This document shows positions 35,797 to 36,916 of a stretch of DNA of 36,916 nt, in pieces. Source of the stretch: Opitutia bacterium (GTDB lineage: Bacteria; Verrucomicrobiota; Verrucomicrobiia; Opitutales; Seribacteraceae); the NCBI GenBank assembly GCA_002726435.1, contig PBSV01000066.1, positions 1 to 36,916 on the forward strand. Direction: 5' to 3'. The position numbers and the translations under genes were made by a program. The stretch's first letter is position 1. Each line of letters opens with the position of its first letter. Below the pieces are notes generated by a model. That model was not told where the DNA came from. It saw only the letters and a program-made list of their open reading frames with translations, and searched no databases.

Positions 35797-36916
35797 ATGA
35801 AATCTTCCATCCTCACCTTTTTCCTCAGCCTAATTCTCGGAACCACCCTCGCCCACGGGGCGGTAATCATGGTTAGCCCCGGACAGAGTGTCCAGTCGGC
35901 AATCGATCAAGCCAGCACGGGGGACGAAATTGTCCTACAAGCCGGTTCCTACAATGAAGATTTGAATGTGACCGGAAAGGGACTGACTCTAAGGGCATTT
36001 AGTCTCCCATGGGTAGTAAACAGCATTTCCGTTTCTAATTCTTCTACCCCATCGAAATTTGAGAATTTTCAATTATTTGGTGATATCAATGCTACTGGCT
36101 CAGACTTGGAAATTAGAAATGCCAACATAGCTGGCAACATAAAGGTAAACCAAGGCGGTTTGAAACTTACAAAATCAACCATCGACAAGAGTGTTTCCAT
36201 TAACCACTCCGCAAATGCATCCGGTTTGGATACTCAGGCAGTCATTTTACAATCCACGATAAGGGAAAAACTCACCTGCAAAGCGAAAAGATCATGGATT
36301 TGCTACAACGAAATCCGATATTCTACCGTATCGGGAACTTCGGAAATTACCGGAAATATTTTCAACGGCCGGTCCAAAGCAACGATTGGCATAGAACTCC
36401 TTGCTGGACAAACCCAGTCTGTAATTCGAAATAATAAGATTCATAATTATAAAAATTCTTCAATTGAAGACTTAAATAATTCGTGTATTGGAATTGCGGT
36501 ACTTGAAAATGTAAAAGCCGAAATTTTAAACAATGTGATTCACGACTGTATCGACTATTCTGACAAAGGTGAGGAAATTAATGTTGGTATTGGAATTTAT
36601 GTCGAATCAATCGTGGGTACCAAAATCTTTGGAAATATAATTTTTAGCTGTTATGTTGAAAAAAAGACTACTTATGGTAGTTGCCTAGTTTTGGCACCCA
36701 ACCAAGGAGTTCTTTTGCACAACAATTGTCTTCGTTTAACTCACCATGATATTGTGGAACTTAAGGGAGGGGTAGTCAAAAAAGACTGCATAGACACCGA
36801 CCCCAAACTGAACACAAACGGCACCCTCGCCTCCGATTCCCCCGCCATCAATGCCGGCCCGCCCGATCCGCAATACAATGACCGGGATGGATCCCGTAAT
36901 GACATTGGTATGTTTG
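35797..36916 (+). CDS. Secreted right-handed beta-helix protein, paralog 2, truncated by right window edge
   Basis: ATG at 35797: 'MKSSILTFFLSLILGTTLAHGAVIMVSPGQSVQSAIDQASTGDEIVLQAGSYNEDLNVTGKGLTLRAF...'; frame open to the edge and ends '...SPAINAGPPDPQYNDRDGSRNDIGMF'. Absent from the supplied ORF track because no stop lies in the window. Confidence 0.88.
   Translation, partial: MKSSILTFFLSLILGTTLAHGAVIMVSPGQSVQSAIDQASTGDEIVLQAGSYNEDLNVTGKGLTLRAFSLPWVVNSISVSNSSTPSKFENFQLFGDINATGSDLEIRNANIAGNIKVNQGGLKLTKSTIDKSVSINHSANASGLDTQAVILQSTIREKLTCKAKRSWICYNEIRYSTVSGTSEITGNIFNGRSKATIGIELLAGQTQSVIRNNKIHNYKNSSIEDLNNSCIGIAVLENVKAEILNNVIHDCIDYSDKGEEINVGIGIYVESIVGTKIFGNIIFSCYVEKKTTYGSCLVLAPNQGVLLHNNCLRLTHHDIVELKGGVVKKDCIDTDPKLNTNGTLASDSPAINAGPPDPQYNDRDGSRNDIGMF

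Noticed and set aside
1-36916. Search for transposases, integrases, toxin-antitoxin, restriction or phage-defence genes, tRNA and rRNA
   Set aside because: None recognisable in either strand; gene content is metabolic and housekeeping, so no mobile element or defence island is claimed.

Overview
The window looks like ordinary chromosomal sequence from a Gram-negative, probably Verrucomicrobiota-type bacterium; the taxonomic guess is inference from gene content. It has about 33 confident protein genes on both strands and no rRNA, tRNA, CRISPR or transposon that I could support. From left to right: (i) a sugar cluster of DUF1080, Gfo/Idh/MocA and TIM-barrel isomerase genes plus a 2Fe-2S ferredoxin (1-4.7 kb); (ii) maf / nadE / hemL and secreted proteins (4.7-11 kb); (iii) a TauD-like dioxygenase and a secreted clan-CD (legumain/caspase-like) cysteine peptidase with an EF-hand-like loop (11-13.6 kb); (iv) a minus-strand block of dnaA, hprK, lptB and an OstA/LptA-like gene, then msrB and a PilT-like ATPase (13.6-20.5 kb); (v) an MBL-fold hydrolase and a RNase D-like exonuclease; (vi) a ribose-type ABC importer whose permease carries an unusual extracytoplasmic insertion (22.3-26.4 kb); (vii) aroE, a DUF4432 lipoprotein, a PQQ-repeat protein, a methyltransferase-like protein, a polyprenyl synthase, FmdB, a DJ-1/PfpI protein and an FKBP fusion (26.4-34.3 kb); (viii) two tandem secreted beta-helix paralogs, the second running off the right edge and missing from the ORF track. 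The best leads are the clan-CD peptidase, the permease insertion, the putative 3-keto-glycoside module and the tandem beta-helix pair. I did not find a clearly unprecedented multi-gene system.
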